Shown one piece after another: positions 9,888 through 22,411 of a DNA stretch of 46,116 nt. Each line of letters starts with the position of its first letter. Position 1 is the stretch's first letter. The stretch comes from Deltaproteobacteria bacterium. GTDB lineage: Bacteria; Desulfobacterota; Binatia; UBA9968; JAJDTQ01. The translations under genes and the position numbers were made by a program. The notes beneath the pieces are model-generated. The model was not told the DNA's origin and searched no databases. It saw only the letters and a list, made by a program, of their open reading frames with translations. The stretch spans positions 1 through 46,116 of the forward strand of contig JAPOPM010000248.1 of the NCBI GenBank assembly GCA_026712905.1, in the 5' to 3' direction.

Positions 9888-10259
9888 CTATGGCTCCGAG
9901 AAATCGAACGCACGCCGGACGTGGCGCACCGCCGGCGGGTCCGAACGCAACGAAATGCCGACCACGTCGAACTGCACGTCCCGGTCATGCAAGTGATGTC
10001 TGTTGAGATAGTGCATCGCGGCGCGCTTCAAGCGCTGCTGCTTGGCGCCGTTGACCGATTCCAGCGGCGCGCCCGCCGTGTCCACCCTGCGAGTCTTCAC
10101 CTCGACGAACACCACGGCGCGTTTGTCGAGTGCGATCAGATCGATCTCGCCCAACGGGCACCGGTAGTTGCGTTCGACGATGGCGTAGCCCTGGCGCTTG
10201 AGGTAGCGTTCGGCGAGTTCTTCGCCCGCCTTGCCCAGGGACTGCCGCGGATCACTCAT
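9888..10259 (-). CDS. yraN: UPF0102 (YraN) family endonuclease-like protein
   Basis: Protein of 123 aa, typical of the YraN/UPF0102 family of restriction-endonuclease-like folds. The conserved GEELAERYLKRQGY..VERNYRC.LGEIDLI block covers the N-terminus, with VVFVEVKTRR supplying the E-x-K of the nuclease core. The start ATG at 10259 lies 3 bp after the rnhB stop, so the two are translationally coupled, a common genomic pairing. Physiological role in DNA metabolism is inferred from the fold. Confidence 0.93.
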   Translation of the reverse strand: MSDPRQSLGKAGEELAERYLKRQGYAIVERNYRCPLGEIDLIALDKRAVVFVEVKTRRVDTAGAPLESVNGAKQQRLKRAAMHYLNRHHLHDRDVQFDVVGISLRSDPPAVRHVRRAFDFSEP

Positions 10260-10262
10260 TCC

Positions 10263-11036
10263 TCATTTTGTGGCACCTGAGAGCGGCACCGGCAAGCCTT
10301 CCCGCAACAGCGACGTTGGAGCGCGTTGTTCCACCCAATCCCGCACGGGCTTGAAGCTCCGCCGGTGGACGGGACAGGGACCGTAGCGGTCCAAAGCCTC
10401 GGAGTGGCGGCGGCTGCGGTAGCCCTTGTGGCTGGCGAACCCGTACTCCGGATACGCGGCGTCCAACTCCACCATCATGCGGTCCCGGGCCACCTTGGCG
10501 ATGATCGATGCGGCCGCGATGGAGAAGCACACCCGGTCCCCGCCCTTGATCGTGCGCTGCGCCGGCGGCGCGGTAGGGTAACCGTCATCCTCCAGCAGGC
10601 TGGCGGTGGGAATGCCGTAGGGACCGTCGATCATGAGGAAGTCCGGCGCGACTTCCAGGCCCCGGACCGCCCGCGCCATGGCCAGCAGGCTCGCGCGCAG
10701 GATGTTGAGGCGGTCGATCTCGCCTGGATCGGCAACCCCCACGGCCCAGGCAACCGCGTGGCCCTGTATCCACCCGACAAGACGCTCGCGCTTCTTGGGC
10801 GTCAGCAGCTTGGAATCCTTGACGTCGGGATTGAAGACGCCGGACTCGAACACCACCGCCGCGGCCACCACCGGCCCCGCCAGGGGACCGCGCCCGACCT
10901 CGTCCACCCCGGCGATGCGCCGGAAGCCGCGCGCGAGCGCATCCATTTCAAAGACGGTGCCGTCGGGTCCGCGGCGCTCCGGAGCGAGCAACCGGCCGGG
11001 ACGGGAGGGTTCGGGGAGGGTTCGTTTGCCGGGCAT
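10263..11036 (-). CDS. rnhB: Ribonuclease HII
   Basis: Removes RNA from RNA/DNA hybrids and misincorporated ribonucleotides. The active-site block is IAGVDEVGRGPLAGPVVAAA (DEVGRG with the first Asp and Glu), followed by VKDSKLLTPKKRE, LMIDGPYG and ASIIAKVARDR. From the ATG at 11036 it is 257 aa, slightly longer than usual because of a roughly 30-residue N-terminal extension; an ATG 30 codons further in (MDALARGFRR) would give a more typical 227 aa. It is divergent from gatC with only 25 bp between starts and overlaps functionally with yraN downstream. Confidence 0.94.
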   Translation of the reverse strand: MPGKRTLPEPSRPGRLLAPERRGPDGTVFEMDALARGFRRIAGVDEVGRGPLAGPVVAAAVVFESGVFNPDVKDSKLLTPKKRERLVGWIQGHAVAWAVGVADPGEIDRLNILRASLLAMARAVRGLEVAPDFLMIDGPYGIPTASLLEDDGYPTAPPAQRTIKGGDRVCFSIAAASIIAKVARDRMMVELDAAYPEYGFASHKGYRSRRHSEALDRYGPCPVHRRSFKPVRDWVEQRAPTSLLREGLPVPLSGATK

Positions 11037-11061
11037 TCGACCCGCATGATAAGAAATCGGC

Positions 11062-11349
11062 GTGAAAATCACCAGCGAAGAGGTCCGGCACGTCGCCACC
11101 CTCGCGCGCCTGGATCTCGCTCAGGACGAGCAGGAAAGGCTTGCCGGCGAACTCGACCGCATCCTCGAATACATGGACAAGCTGAGCGAGCTCGACACCG
11201 ACGGCGTCGAGCCCCAGTCCCACGCGGTGGACGTGGTCAACGTCCTGCGCCCGGACCGGGTCGTCAACCAGCCGCGGACCGAGGACATGCTGCGCAACGC
11301 CCCCGCACGGGACGACGACTTCCTGAGCGTCCCGAAAATCATTGAATGA
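11062..11349 (+). CDS. gatC: Asp-tRNA(Asn)/Glu-tRNA(Gln) amidotransferase subunit C
   Basis: Small subunit that stabilises GatA-GatB in the amidotransferase converting mischarged Glu-tRNA(Gln) and Asp-tRNA(Asn). It is 95 aa with GTG start at 11062. It shows the typical ITSEEVRHVATLARLDLAQD opening, the helical EYMDKLSELDTDGVEP segment and the C-terminal DDDFLSVPKIIE signature. It is 190 bp upstream of gatA, an unusually wide gap filled by a long inverted repeat. Confidence 0.96.
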   Translation: MKITSEEVRHVATLARLDLAQDEQERLAGELDRILEYMDKLSELDTDGVEPQSHAVDVVNVLRPDRVVNQPRTEDMLRNAPARDDDFLSVPKIIE

Positions 11350-11432
11350 CGGTTCACGACCTCAGCGTTCCTTTGACCGGTCGCCTTGGTGCGGGATGGC
11401 GTTTCTCTTCGTGCGGAATGGCATCCTTGAAG

Positions 11433-11541
11433 ATGGCGTCCTTCGACTTCGCTACGCTACGCTCAGGACGAACGGTTGGTGTATCCTCCGTTCGTCCTGA
11501 GCGTAGCGCAACGCGGGCGGAGCGAAGTCGAAGGGCGCCAT
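11433..11541. repeat. Long inverted repeat between gatC and gatA, covering the gatA start
   Basis: Outer arms of 21 bp at 11433-11453 and 11521-11541 match at 20 of 21 positions; inner arms at 11455-11475 and 11488-11508 match at 21 of 21. It shares the GGCGTCCTTCGAC core with the repeat at 1733-1776. The right arm contains the only plausible Shine-Dalgarno of gatA (AAGGG) and reaches into its ATG at 11540. Confidence 0.88.
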
Positions 11542-13003
11542 GACCACCGATCCGTGTCTTCTCAGCATCCATGAACTGCATGACCGCCTGCGCCGCCGGG
11601 AGTTGAGCGCCGTCGAGTTGGCGGAAGCGCTGTTCGCGCGCATCGACGCCACGGACCACGCCATCGGCGCCTATCTCACGGTGTGCCGCGAGCAAGGCAT
11701 GGAAGCCGCGCGCCAGGCGGACGCACGCTTCGCCGCGGGCGACACGCCGTCGAAGCTGCTCGGCATCCCCGTGGCCCTCAAGGACGTCCTCCTCACCGAC
11801 GGTGTGGCCACCACCTGCGCGTCCAGGATCCTGGACGGGTTCACGCCGCCCTACGACGGCACCGCGGTGCGCCGCCTCAAGGACGCGGGGGCGGTGCCCG
11901 TGGGCAAGACCAACATGGACGAGTTCGCCATGGGCTCCTCCACCGAGAACTCCGGCTACGCCGTCACGCGCAACCCCTGGAACCTCGACCACGTGCCGGG
12001 CGGCTCCTCCGGCGGTTCCGCCGCCGCCGTGGCCGCCGGCCAGTGCATTGCCGCGCTGGGAACGGACACCGGCGGCTCCATCCGCCAGCCGGCGGCCTTC
12101 TGCGGCATCGTCGGCCTCAAGCCCACCTACGGACGGGTGAGCCGGTACGGCGTGGTGGCTTATGCGTCGTCGCTCGACCAGGTGGGGCCGATGACGCGTG
12201 ACGTCACCGACTGCGCGCTGGTGCTCCAGGCCATCGCCGGCCACGACCCCGCCGACTCGACCTCGGTGGACGTGCCGGTGCCCGACTACACCGCCGCGCT
12301 GACCGGCGACGTCAAGGGGATGCGTATCGGCGTTCCCAAGGAATTCTTCGCGGCGGGGCTACAGCCCGAGGTGGAGCAGGCGGTGCGGCAGGGCATCCTG
12401 GAACTGGAGAAGGCCGGCGCCGTGGTGACCGAGGTATCGCTCCCGCGGAACGACTACGCCGTGGCCGCCTACTACGTCATCGCCGCCGCCGAGGCCAGCT
12501 CCAACCTGGCGCGCTACGACGGCATGCGCTACGGCCCCCGGGCCGAAGCCGCGGACCTCACCGCCACCTACATGAAGAGCCGCGCCCAGGGGTTCGGGAA
12601 GGAAGTGAAACGGCGCATCATGCTCGGCACCTACGTGCTGTCCGCCGGCTACTACGACGCCTACTACATCAAGGCACAGAAGGTACGAACGCTGCTGAAG
12701 CAGGACATGGAATCGGCCCTGAGCCGCTGCGACGCCATCGTCGCCCCCACCTGCCCCACCACCGCCTTCAAGCTCGACGAGATGACCCACGACCCCCTGC
12801 AAATGTACCTCTCGGACATCCTCACCATCTCGGTAAACCTGGCGGGGCTCCCCGCGCTGTCAGTGCCGTGCGGTTTCGACGACAACGGCCTCCCCATAGG
12901 CCTGCAGATCATAGGGAAGCACTTCGACGAGGCCACGCTGCTACGGCTGGGGTACGCCTACGAGCAGGCGACGGAGTGGCACACGTTACGACCCAACCTA
13001 TAG
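11540..13003 (+). CDS. gatA: Asp-tRNA(Asn)/Glu-tRNA(Gln) amidotransferase subunit A
   Basis: Glutaminase subunit (amidase-signature family), 487 aa, normal length. It releases ammonia from Gln for transfer in GatB. The Ser-cisSer-Lys triad is visible: Lys in [11 protein letters not shown], the cis-Ser in [14 protein letters not shown], and the nucleophile in [14 protein letters not shown]. Start is the ATG at 11540, whose AAGGG lies inside a long hairpin. It converges with the DUF262 gene, only 8 bp between the two stop codons. Confidence 0.97.
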   Translation: MTTDPCLLSIHELHDRLRRRELSAVELAEALFARIDATDHAIGAYLTVCREQGMEAARQADARFAAGDTPSKLLGIPVALKDVLLTDGVATTCASRILDGFTPPYDGTAVRRLKDAGAVPVGKTNMDEFAMGSSTENSGYAVTRNPWNLDHVPGGSSGGSAAAVAAGQCIAALGTDTGGSIRQPAAFCGIVGLKPTYGRVSRYGVVAYASSLDQVGPMTRDVTDCALVLQAIAGHDPADSTSVDVPVPDYTAALTGDVKGMRIGVPKEFFAAGLQPEVEQAVRQGILELEKAGAVVTEVSLPRNDYAVAAYYVIAAAEASSNLARYDGMRYGPRAEAADLTATYMKSRAQGFGKEVKRRIMLGTYVLSAGYYDAYYIKAQKVRTLLKQDMESALSRCDAIVAPTCPTTAFKLDEMTHDPLQMYLSDILTISVNLAGLPALSVPCGFDDNGLPIGLQIIGKHFDEATLLRLGYAYEQATEWHTLRPNL

Positions 13004-13011
13004 GGGCAGCC

Positions 13012-14739
13012 CTACCGTTGCCAGATCAGCGCAGCTTCCGCCGCAAGTCCTTCGCCCCTACGCTGAATTTCTACTTCACCCCAAGCTCGTTGATCGCGCA
13101 TGGCCGTGTTCAGCGCGAAATGAGAATCTGCAAGAATAAGCTGTTTCTCCGCGAATGGTTTGTTACTCAGAGTTGGATTGTACCCGGAGAGAGTAAGATT
13201 CCCAATCGTATCAAGCCACTGCTCGTGAACCTCCGCTGCACTTGCACCAAGGTCACGCTCCCATTCTGCTGACAGAGTTTGAGGCATGACATGCTCTATG
13301 GTTATGTCGTCAGTCAACGCCGGGGTTTCATTATGGCCACGGCAACACTCTATTGTCCATAGCACTAGTCGCGTCCGGCTCAGACGCTGCTTATTGTAAA
13401 GCCTGTACTGCCGCATCCTCGAGCGGAACTCTTCGTCCGTCGGCCAACTATTATTTAACAGATGTCCCCTCACGCTCCCAACGACATCCTCCCAGTCAAT
13501 TTGCTCGATCATCTGTGCAAATATCCGCCGCACCGAGTTCGTAGGGACGCCGCAAATGGTTCGCCGCACCACAAATGATTCGATCAACTTCACTACTTCG
13601 ACCACATCGCGGAGTACGATTTCTCCTTTTGCCGCTCGGTCCATAGCCCTCATTAGAAAAGGGTCCGCTACGACAACGTCCCATTGCTTCAACCGCCAGT
13701 ACCGCATCGCCAGTCCTAGTTCGGCGTCCAACGACCCCGGCGTCAAGAGTAGCTTCTGTATTGCCTTCGGATCCGCGGAGTCATGCGACTTTGTTTCTGA
13801 GATCTTCGCGTAATGGCGCGCAAATTGATAGAAATCTCTCAACCTTTCGACCGACGCGTCTGGGGTCAGCGACTGAAACCTATCCTTTATCTCGTCATAA
13901 GTGTCATCTTGGCGTGGCAAGCTGCCATCCATCATCAAATAGTTCCAAAAGAAAGCTGTCGGAATCTGCTCACCCGGAAACAACTGCTCCATGGGTCGCC
14001 AACAATTCTCGTATTCTCTTTGTTGAGTATCCACGTCAGAAATACTCATCAGGAGGTAATTGCGGATCAGATCGGCGACGCTGAGAGGTAGACCTGTATT
14101 GTTCAAACTCTCGAAGATCCTGTTGGGGCTGTCTTGCGCATCTAGGTGGATACTTACCATGTCAAGATGGGTTACTATACAGCGGTACAAGTTCCGCAAA
14201 TCGAAAGCGCCTCCGCCGTTTCGTTCGCCGAACACCTGGTCACTGAAGTACTTACGAGCGTCGTCTATTGCGGTTCGGCGAACACAACCGGCAGGTTCCC
14301 TATTGGGCTCTGTTTCTACTATCAGTGCCTGAAAAGCGTCCCGATCTCCTTGTGTAGGGACAAATTTCGTGTGGTCAGGCCCCGTAGCGTACTGGTTAAC
14401 CAAGCAACTGTTGTGTATCTCCGCCGCCAAACTGGGGTAATCTTCTTGTCCGGCATGGTCACGAATGATACTGAGCAAGATGAATAGAGTAGTCATGCGT
14501 TGCTGGCCGTCAATCAGCAAGTACTTGGATGCGCCCTCAGGTGATGTCGTAACCTGTTGTGTGACGACGGAGCCGATAAAATGGTTTCGCGGTTCTTGTA
14601 ATCGGTAGATTTCGACAATGTCGCTCCAGAGCTGTTCCCATTGTTTTTCGCCCCAACTGTAGGGACGTTGGTACAACGGGACCACATACTGAATCTTACC
14701 ATCGAGCAACCTCTGAAAAACCACTTCGCCAGCTTTCAC
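13012..14739 (-). CDS. DUF262/DUF1524 protein (GmrSD-type restriction-like)
   Basis: Protein of 575 aa with GTG start at 14739, fixed by a strong AGGAGG 6 nt upstream. The N-terminal DUF262 (ParB-like fold) has VPLYQRPYSWGEKQWEQLW and LLIDGQQRMTTLFIL. The C-terminal DUF1524 (His-Me finger nuclease-like) has IEHVMPQTLSAEWERDLG, then NLTLSGYNPTLSNKPFAEKQ. GmrS and GmrD halves are fused here, as in type IV enzymes that cut glucosylated or otherwise modified DNA, so phage defence is likely. Base composition is clearly more AT-rich than flanking housekeeping genes, indicating transfer; it sits between gatA and gatB. Confidence 0.88.
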   Translation of the reverse strand: MKAGEVVFQRLLDGKIQYVVPLYQRPYSWGEKQWEQLWSDIVEIYRLQEPRNHFIGSVVTQQVTTSPEGASKYLLIDGQQRMTTLFILLSIIRDHAGQEDYPSLAAEIHNSCLVNQYATGPDHTKFVPTQGDRDAFQALIVETEPNREPAGCVRRTAIDDARKYFSDQVFGERNGGGAFDLRNLYRCIVTHLDMVSIHLDAQDSPNRIFESLNNTGLPLSVADLIRNYLLMSISDVDTQQREYENCWRPMEQLFPGEQIPTAFFWNYLMMDGSLPRQDDTYDEIKDRFQSLTPDASVERLRDFYQFARHYAKISETKSHDSADPKAIQKLLLTPGSLDAELGLAMRYWRLKQWDVVVADPFLMRAMDRAAKGEIVLRDVVEVVKLIESFVVRRTICGVPTNSVRRIFAQMIEQIDWEDVVGSVRGHLLNNSWPTDEEFRSRMRQYRLYNKQRLSRTRLVLWTIECCRGHNETPALTDDITIEHVMPQTLSAEWERDLGASAAEVHEQWLDTIGNLTLSGYNPTLSNKPFAEKQLILADSHFALNTAMRDQRAWGEVEIQRRGEGLAAEAALIWQR

Positions 14740-14800
14740 CTGTGACCTCCTATACGATTGGATATGTTGGGCGTCGCTTGTGCGTCGCAGGCGCCGCGCC

Positions 14801-15955
14801 TTACGCCGTCCCGAGTATCAACGACGCATGCATGGCCAGGCTGCCGCCGTGTCCGCTGATGATGCCGACCTTGGCGTCGGCCACTTGCCGCTCGGGCTCG
14901 ACGTCGTTGCCGCGGAGCTGGCGGGCGCCTTCGGTGAGGTGGAGCATTCCCTCCAGGTGGGCCTGGGACAGGAGGCCGCCGTGGGTGTTGAGGGGGATCT
15001 CGCCGCCGAGGCCGATGCGGCCGTCCTTGACGAAGTCCTTGCCCTCGCCCTTCTCGCAGAAGCCGTAGTCCTCCAGGGTGATCATCGCGGTGATGGTGAA
15101 GCAGTCGTAGAGCTCGGCGAAGTCCATGTCCCTGGGCTCCAGGCCGGCCATGTCGTAGGCCATGCGCGAGGACTTGCGGCCGCCCAGGGTGGTGAGGGTG
15201 GGCGCGTCCAGCAGGCTGAAATGGGGGTGGTGCTGGCCCATGCCGAGGATCACCACCGGCGGCCTGGGGAAGTCCTTGGCGCGTTCCAGGCTGGTGACCA
15301 GCACGGCGCCGCCGCCGTCGGACTCCAGCGAGCAGTCCAGCAGGTGCAGCGGTTCGACGATCATGCGGGACTGCTGGTGGTCCTCCAGCGTGATGGGTTT
15401 CCGCATGGTGGCGTTGGCGTTCAGCGACGCGTGCCGGCGCGTAGAGATGGCGATCTCCGCCAGGTCCTCGCTGCGGGTGCCGAACTCGTACATGTGGCGC
15501 TGGGCCGCCAGGGCGTGCCCGGCCGCCGCGGCGAAGTGCCCCCAGGGCCGCTCCCAGTGCTCGTCTCCCCGGCGGATGGGGTAGCCGGGAGTGGCGTCGC
15601 CGGTGGAGCGCTTGCGCGCGTGCACGCACACCACCGTGTGGCACATGCCCGCGTCGATGGCCATGACCGCGTGCTGCACCATGGCGATGGGCGTGGCGCC
15701 GCCCAGGGCCAGGTCGGTGGCGTACACCGGGGTGATGCCGGCCATGTGCGCCAGCCGCACGGCGTAGCTCCGGTGAGCGTCGTTGAGCGGCTGGTTGGTG
15801 ACGAAACCGTCCACCGCGTCGCCGCGGATGCCCGCGTCGTCGAGACACGCACGGATCGCTTCCAGATGCAGCGAGTGCGTGGTTCCGTCCGGACGCTTGC
15901 CTACTTGCGTTTCGCCCACGCCGACGATGGCGTATTTTCCCCCGAGATTGGCCAT
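14801..15955 (-). CDS. Thiolase-like protein (SCP-x/Ltp2 type) lacking the catalytic cysteine
   Basis: Protein of 384 aa from the ATG at 15955, chosen for GGAGGAAGC immediately upstream; a longer frame to 16036 adds no family sequence. Thiolase landmarks include YAIVGVGETQVGKRPDG, GMCHTVVCVHARKRSTG, LYDCFTITAMITLEDYG, the NTHGGLLSQAHLEGML block and C-terminal GHGGSLAMHASLI. Where thiolases have the nucleophile (ACASG), this protein reads TDLALGGAT, with no Cys. Ltp2-like aldolases of sterol side-chain degradation also lack this Cys and work with a DUF35 partner; none is adjacent here. Aldolase or acyl-CoA binding are more likely than thiolysis. Confidence 0.85.
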   Translation of the reverse strand: MANLGGKYAIVGVGETQVGKRPDGTTHSLHLEAIRACLDDAGIRGDAVDGFVTNQPLNDAHRSYAVRLAHMAGITPVYATDLALGGATPIAMVQHAVMAIDAGMCHTVVCVHARKRSTGDATPGYPIRRGDEHWERPWGHFAAAAGHALAAQRHMYEFGTRSEDLAEIAISTRRHASLNANATMRKPITLEDHQQSRMIVEPLHLLDCSLESDGGGAVLVTSLERAKDFPRPPVVILGMGQHHPHFSLLDAPTLTTLGGRKSSRMAYDMAGLEPRDMDFAELYDCFTITAMITLEDYGFCEKGEGKDFVKDGRIGLGGEIPLNTHGGLLSQAHLEGMLHLTEGARQLRGNDVEPERQVADAKVGIISGHGGSLAMHASLILGTA

Positions 15956-16077
15956 GCTTCCTCCTTGGCGGGGCCGTGCCCCTACGCGGCAGAAATGACT
16001 GAGAGATCCGTAACAGCAAAGGGTTGAAGGCGTCAAGAATTGCGACGTCCCGGCCTTTCTGTTACCCCAGCGGAACC

Positions 16078-17520
16078 ATGAGCTACGAAACGGTCATCGG
16101 TCTGGAGGTGCACGCGCAGATCCTGACCGAATCGAAGATCTTCTGTGGTTGCTCCACCCGCTTCGGCGAGGGGCCGAACCGGAATACCTGCCCGGTGTGC
16201 ATGGGCTTTCCGGGGGTGTTGCCGGTGCTGAACCGAAAGGTGGTGGAGCACACCATCCGCACCGGGCTGGCCACCCACTGTGCCATCGCCCGGCACAGCC
16301 GCTGGGCGCGCAAGAACTACTTCTACCCGGACCTGCCCAAGGGCTACCAGATCAGCCAGTACGAGCTGCCGTTGTGCACGGGCGGCCACGTGGACGTGAG
16401 CGTGGACGGCGCCGCGAAGCGGGTGCGGCTCACCCGCATCCACATGGAGGAGGACGCGGGCAAGAACATTCACGACGCCCGCGGCGACCACAGCCTGGTG
16501 GACCTCAACCGCGCGGGGGTGCCGCTCATGGAGATCGTGAGCGAACCCGATATGCGCAACCCCGGCGAGGCCGGCGAGTACCTGAGGACCCTGCGCTCGA
16601 TCCTGGAGTACCTCGAGGTGTGCGACGGCAACATGGAGGAAGGGAGCTTTCGCTGCGACGCCAATGTGTCACTGCGAGAGGCGGGGGACGAGGAGCTGGG
16701 CGTCAAGGTGGAAATCAAGAACCTCAACTCCTTCAAGGCGGTGGAGAAGGCGCTGGAACACGAGATCCGGCGCCAGGGACAGGTGCTTTCCGACGGCGGC
16801 ACGGTGGTGCAGGAGACGCGGCTGTGGGACCCGGATGCGGAAGTCACCCGGTCCATGCGCTCCAAGGAGCACGCCCACGACTACCGCTACTTCCCCGATC
16901 CGGACCTGCTGCCGCTGGAGATCGACGAGGCCTGGATCGACGAGATCCGCGCCACCCTGCCCGAATTGGCGCAGGAGCGGCAGAGCCGTTTCGTGGAGCA
17001 GTACGGCCTGCCTGCCTACGACGCGGACATCCTCACGCAGCGGCGCGACGTGGCCGACTACTTCGAGTCCGCGGTCAAGGCCCACGCCAATCCCAAGGCC
17101 ATCGCCAACTGGCTCATGGGCGACCTCTTCCGGGTGCTCAAGGAGCGCAAGCTGGACGCCGCGCTGCGCATCGAGAGCTGGCCCGTGGAGGCTGACGATC
17201 TGGCGCGGATGGTGCGGTTGGTGGACGAGGGCACGATCAGCGGAAAGCTCGCCAAGACCGTCTTCAACGACATGCTGGAGACCGGCAAGGGGCCGGACGC
17301 CATCGTCAAGGAGAAGGGCCTGGAGCAGGTGTCCGACACCGGCGCCCTGGACGCGGCGGTGGACGAGGTGCTGGCGGCGTGCGCGGCGCAGGTGGAGGAG
17401 TTCCGCGCCGGCAAGGAGAAGGTCTTCGGCTTCCTGGTGGGTCAGGTGATGAAGGCGACGCGGGGGAAGGCGAATCCGCAGATGGTGAACGAGATTCTGC
17501 GGGGCAAACTTCAGGGCTGA
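16078..17520 (+). CDS. gatB: Asp-tRNA(Asn)/Glu-tRNA(Gln) amidotransferase subunit B
   Basis: tRNA-binding kinase/transamidase subunit, 480 aa from the ATG at 16078 (MSYETVIGLEVHAQI). A longer frame to 16024 is not family-like. The N-terminal cradle contains IFCGCSTRFG and NRNTCPVCMGFPG with paired Cys that can hold zinc, YFYPDLPKGYQISQYELPL, and the IHMEEDAGK..H motif. The C-terminal YqeY-like tail ends VGQVMKATRGKANPQMVNEI. It is about 3 kb from gatCA, separated by two minus-strand genes, so it needs its own promoter in the 122-bp divergent gap. Confidence 0.97.
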   Translation: MSYETVIGLEVHAQILTESKIFCGCSTRFGEGPNRNTCPVCMGFPGVLPVLNRKVVEHTIRTGLATHCAIARHSRWARKNYFYPDLPKGYQISQYELPLCTGGHVDVSVDGAAKRVRLTRIHMEEDAGKNIHDARGDHSLVDLNRAGVPLMEIVSEPDMRNPGEAGEYLRTLRSILEYLEVCDGNMEEGSFRCDANVSLREAGDEELGVKVEIKNLNSFKAVEKALEHEIRRQGQVLSDGGTVVQETRLWDPDAEVTRSMRSKEHAHDYRYFPDPDLLPLEIDEAWIDEIRATLPELAQERQSRFVEQYGLPAYDADILTQRRDVADYFESAVKAHANPKAIANWLMGDLFRVLKERKLDAALRIESWPVEADDLARMVRLVDEGTISGKLAKTVFNDMLETGKGPDAIVKEKGLEQVSDTGALDAAVDEVLAACAAQVEEFRAGKEKVFGFLVGQVMKATRGKANPQMVNEILRGKLQG

Positions 17521-17539
17521 CGGCCTCGTCGGCCAACCC

Positions 17540-17596
17540 CTCCCCGCCTGGATTCCCGCTTTCGCGGGAATGACGATTCGGGGCGTTGGTGCCTGA
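17540..17596. repeat. Dispersed intergenic repeat (GGATTCCCGC...GCGGGAATGACG type)
   Basis: Contains a perfect 7-bp stem, TTCCCGC at 17553-17559 and GCGGGAA at 17564-17570, with TGACGATTCGGGGCGTTGG following. Related copies are at 31287-31319, 31346-31390 and 31427-31460. When read through on the minus strand it gives the spurious peptide VIPAKAGIQ, a well-known hallmark of this kind of element. It could act as a terminator-like hairpin between gatB and argJ (convergent). Confidence 0.75.
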
Positions 17597-17639
17597 CGTG
17601 TTCCGACACGGCCCCTTTCTCGGGAATCGCGGATCGGCG

Positions 17640-18826
17640 TCAGGTCCGGTAGTCCGAATTGATGCGCACGTACTCGTGGCCGAGGTCGGAGGTCCATACG
17701 GACGTGCCGGCGGCGCCCATGCCGAGGTTGATGCGGACGGTGAAGGACGGGCGCTGCATGACCTTGGCGGCGGCGGACTCGCGGGTGCCGACGGCCAAGC
17801 CCCGGCGCACGACCTTGACGGTGCCCAGGGCCACGTCGATGGTCTCTTCCACCACGGGCACGCCGGCGTTGCCGATGGCCATCATGAAGCGGCCGATGTT
17901 GGGGTCCTCGCCGAAAAAGGCGGTCTTGACGAGCTTGGAGTTGGCCACGGTGAAGGCCACCTTGCGCGCCTCGGCCACCGTGCGAGCGCCGTCCACGCGG
18001 ATCTCCACGAGCTTCTTGCTGCCCTCGCCGTCGGCCACGATCTTGAGCGCCAGCTCCTTCATCACTCGAGTCAACTCCCGCTCCAACACGTCCTCGCCCT
18101 CGCCGCCGGGGGTGATGCGGGGGTTTCCGGCGACGCCGTTGGCCAGGCACAGCACGGTGTCGTTGGTGCTGGTGTCGCCGTCCACGGTGATGGCGTGGAA
18201 GGTCGAGTCGGTGGCCCGCCGCACCATGGGGCGCAGAGCGGCCGGAGCGACGGCGGCGTCGGTGAGCACGTAGCACAGCATCGTGGCCATGTTGGGGGCG
18301 ATCATGCCCGCGCCCTTGGCGATGCCGGCGATGTGCACGGGGCGGCCGCCGACGCGGCACGTGGCCGCCGCGATCTTGGCGCCGTTGTCCGTGGTCATGA
18401 TGGCCTGGGCGGCGTCCTGCAGGGCGTCGGGCGCGAGCGCCGCCGCGGCATCGGCGATGCCGCGGTTGATCTTGTCCATGGGCAGGCGCACGCCGATGAT
18501 GCCGGTGGAGGACGGCAGCACCCGCCGCGCGTCGATACCCAGGTGCCGCGCGGTCTCGGCGCACATGGCTTCGGCGTCCCGCAGCCCGCCCGGACCGGTG
18601 CAGGCGTTGGCGTTGCCGCTGTTGACCACCACCGCCTGGAGCTGCCCCGAGCGCGCGTGCTGCGCGCCCGCGGTGACGCTGGGGCTCTTGACGCGGTTCT
18701 TCGTGAACACGGCGGCCGCGGCGGCCGGGCCCTCGGAGGCGATGAGAGCCAAGTCCTTGCGCCCGCTCTGCTTGAGGCCGCACGCCACGCCCGCGAAGCG
18801 GAAACCGGGTACCCCGGTGGGGGTCT

Positions 18827-18842
<16 letters not shown>
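17640..18842 (-). CDS. argJ: Bifunctional ornithine acetyltransferase / N-acetylglutamate synthase
   Basis: Arginine biosynthesis enzyme that recycles the acetyl group from N-acetylornithine to glutamate; 400 aa. The start ATG at 18842 ([14 protein letters not shown]) overlaps the end of secA by 16 bp. The autoproteolysis/nucleophile region is [18 protein letters not shown], where the Thr after Ala becomes the N-terminal nucleophile of the beta chain. Other landmarks are [27 protein letters not shown] and the C-terminal [22 protein letters not shown]. Monofunctional versus bifunctional activity cannot be decided from sequence. Confidence 0.95.
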
Positions 18843-22306
<3,464 letters not shown>

Positions 22307-22312
22307 TGGTTC

Positions 22313-22341
22313 AGGATAGCGATTCCGGGGACGAGTTGCAA
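22313..22341 (-). promoter_or_regulatory. secA: Possible secA promoter
   Basis: On the minus strand TTGCAA (22336-22341) and TATCCT (22313-22318) are 17 bp apart, each matching 4 of 6 sigma-70 consensus positions. Initiation 7 nt downstream would fall on the secA ATG at 22306, implying a leaderless transcript. Modest match, so low confidence. Confidence 0.3.
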
Positions 22342-22411
22342 TTTCCCGTATTCCTCAGAACAACTCATCAAAAGACCGAGACCGCACCACGGTTGCCACC
22401 GTCTCCACCAC

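Noticed and set aside
16669-18783. 704-codon minus-strand frame spanning argJ, the repeat and gatB antisense
   Set aside because: Runs out of frame with argJ, contains the VIPAKAGIQ repeat translation and reads antisense through gatB; no family features.
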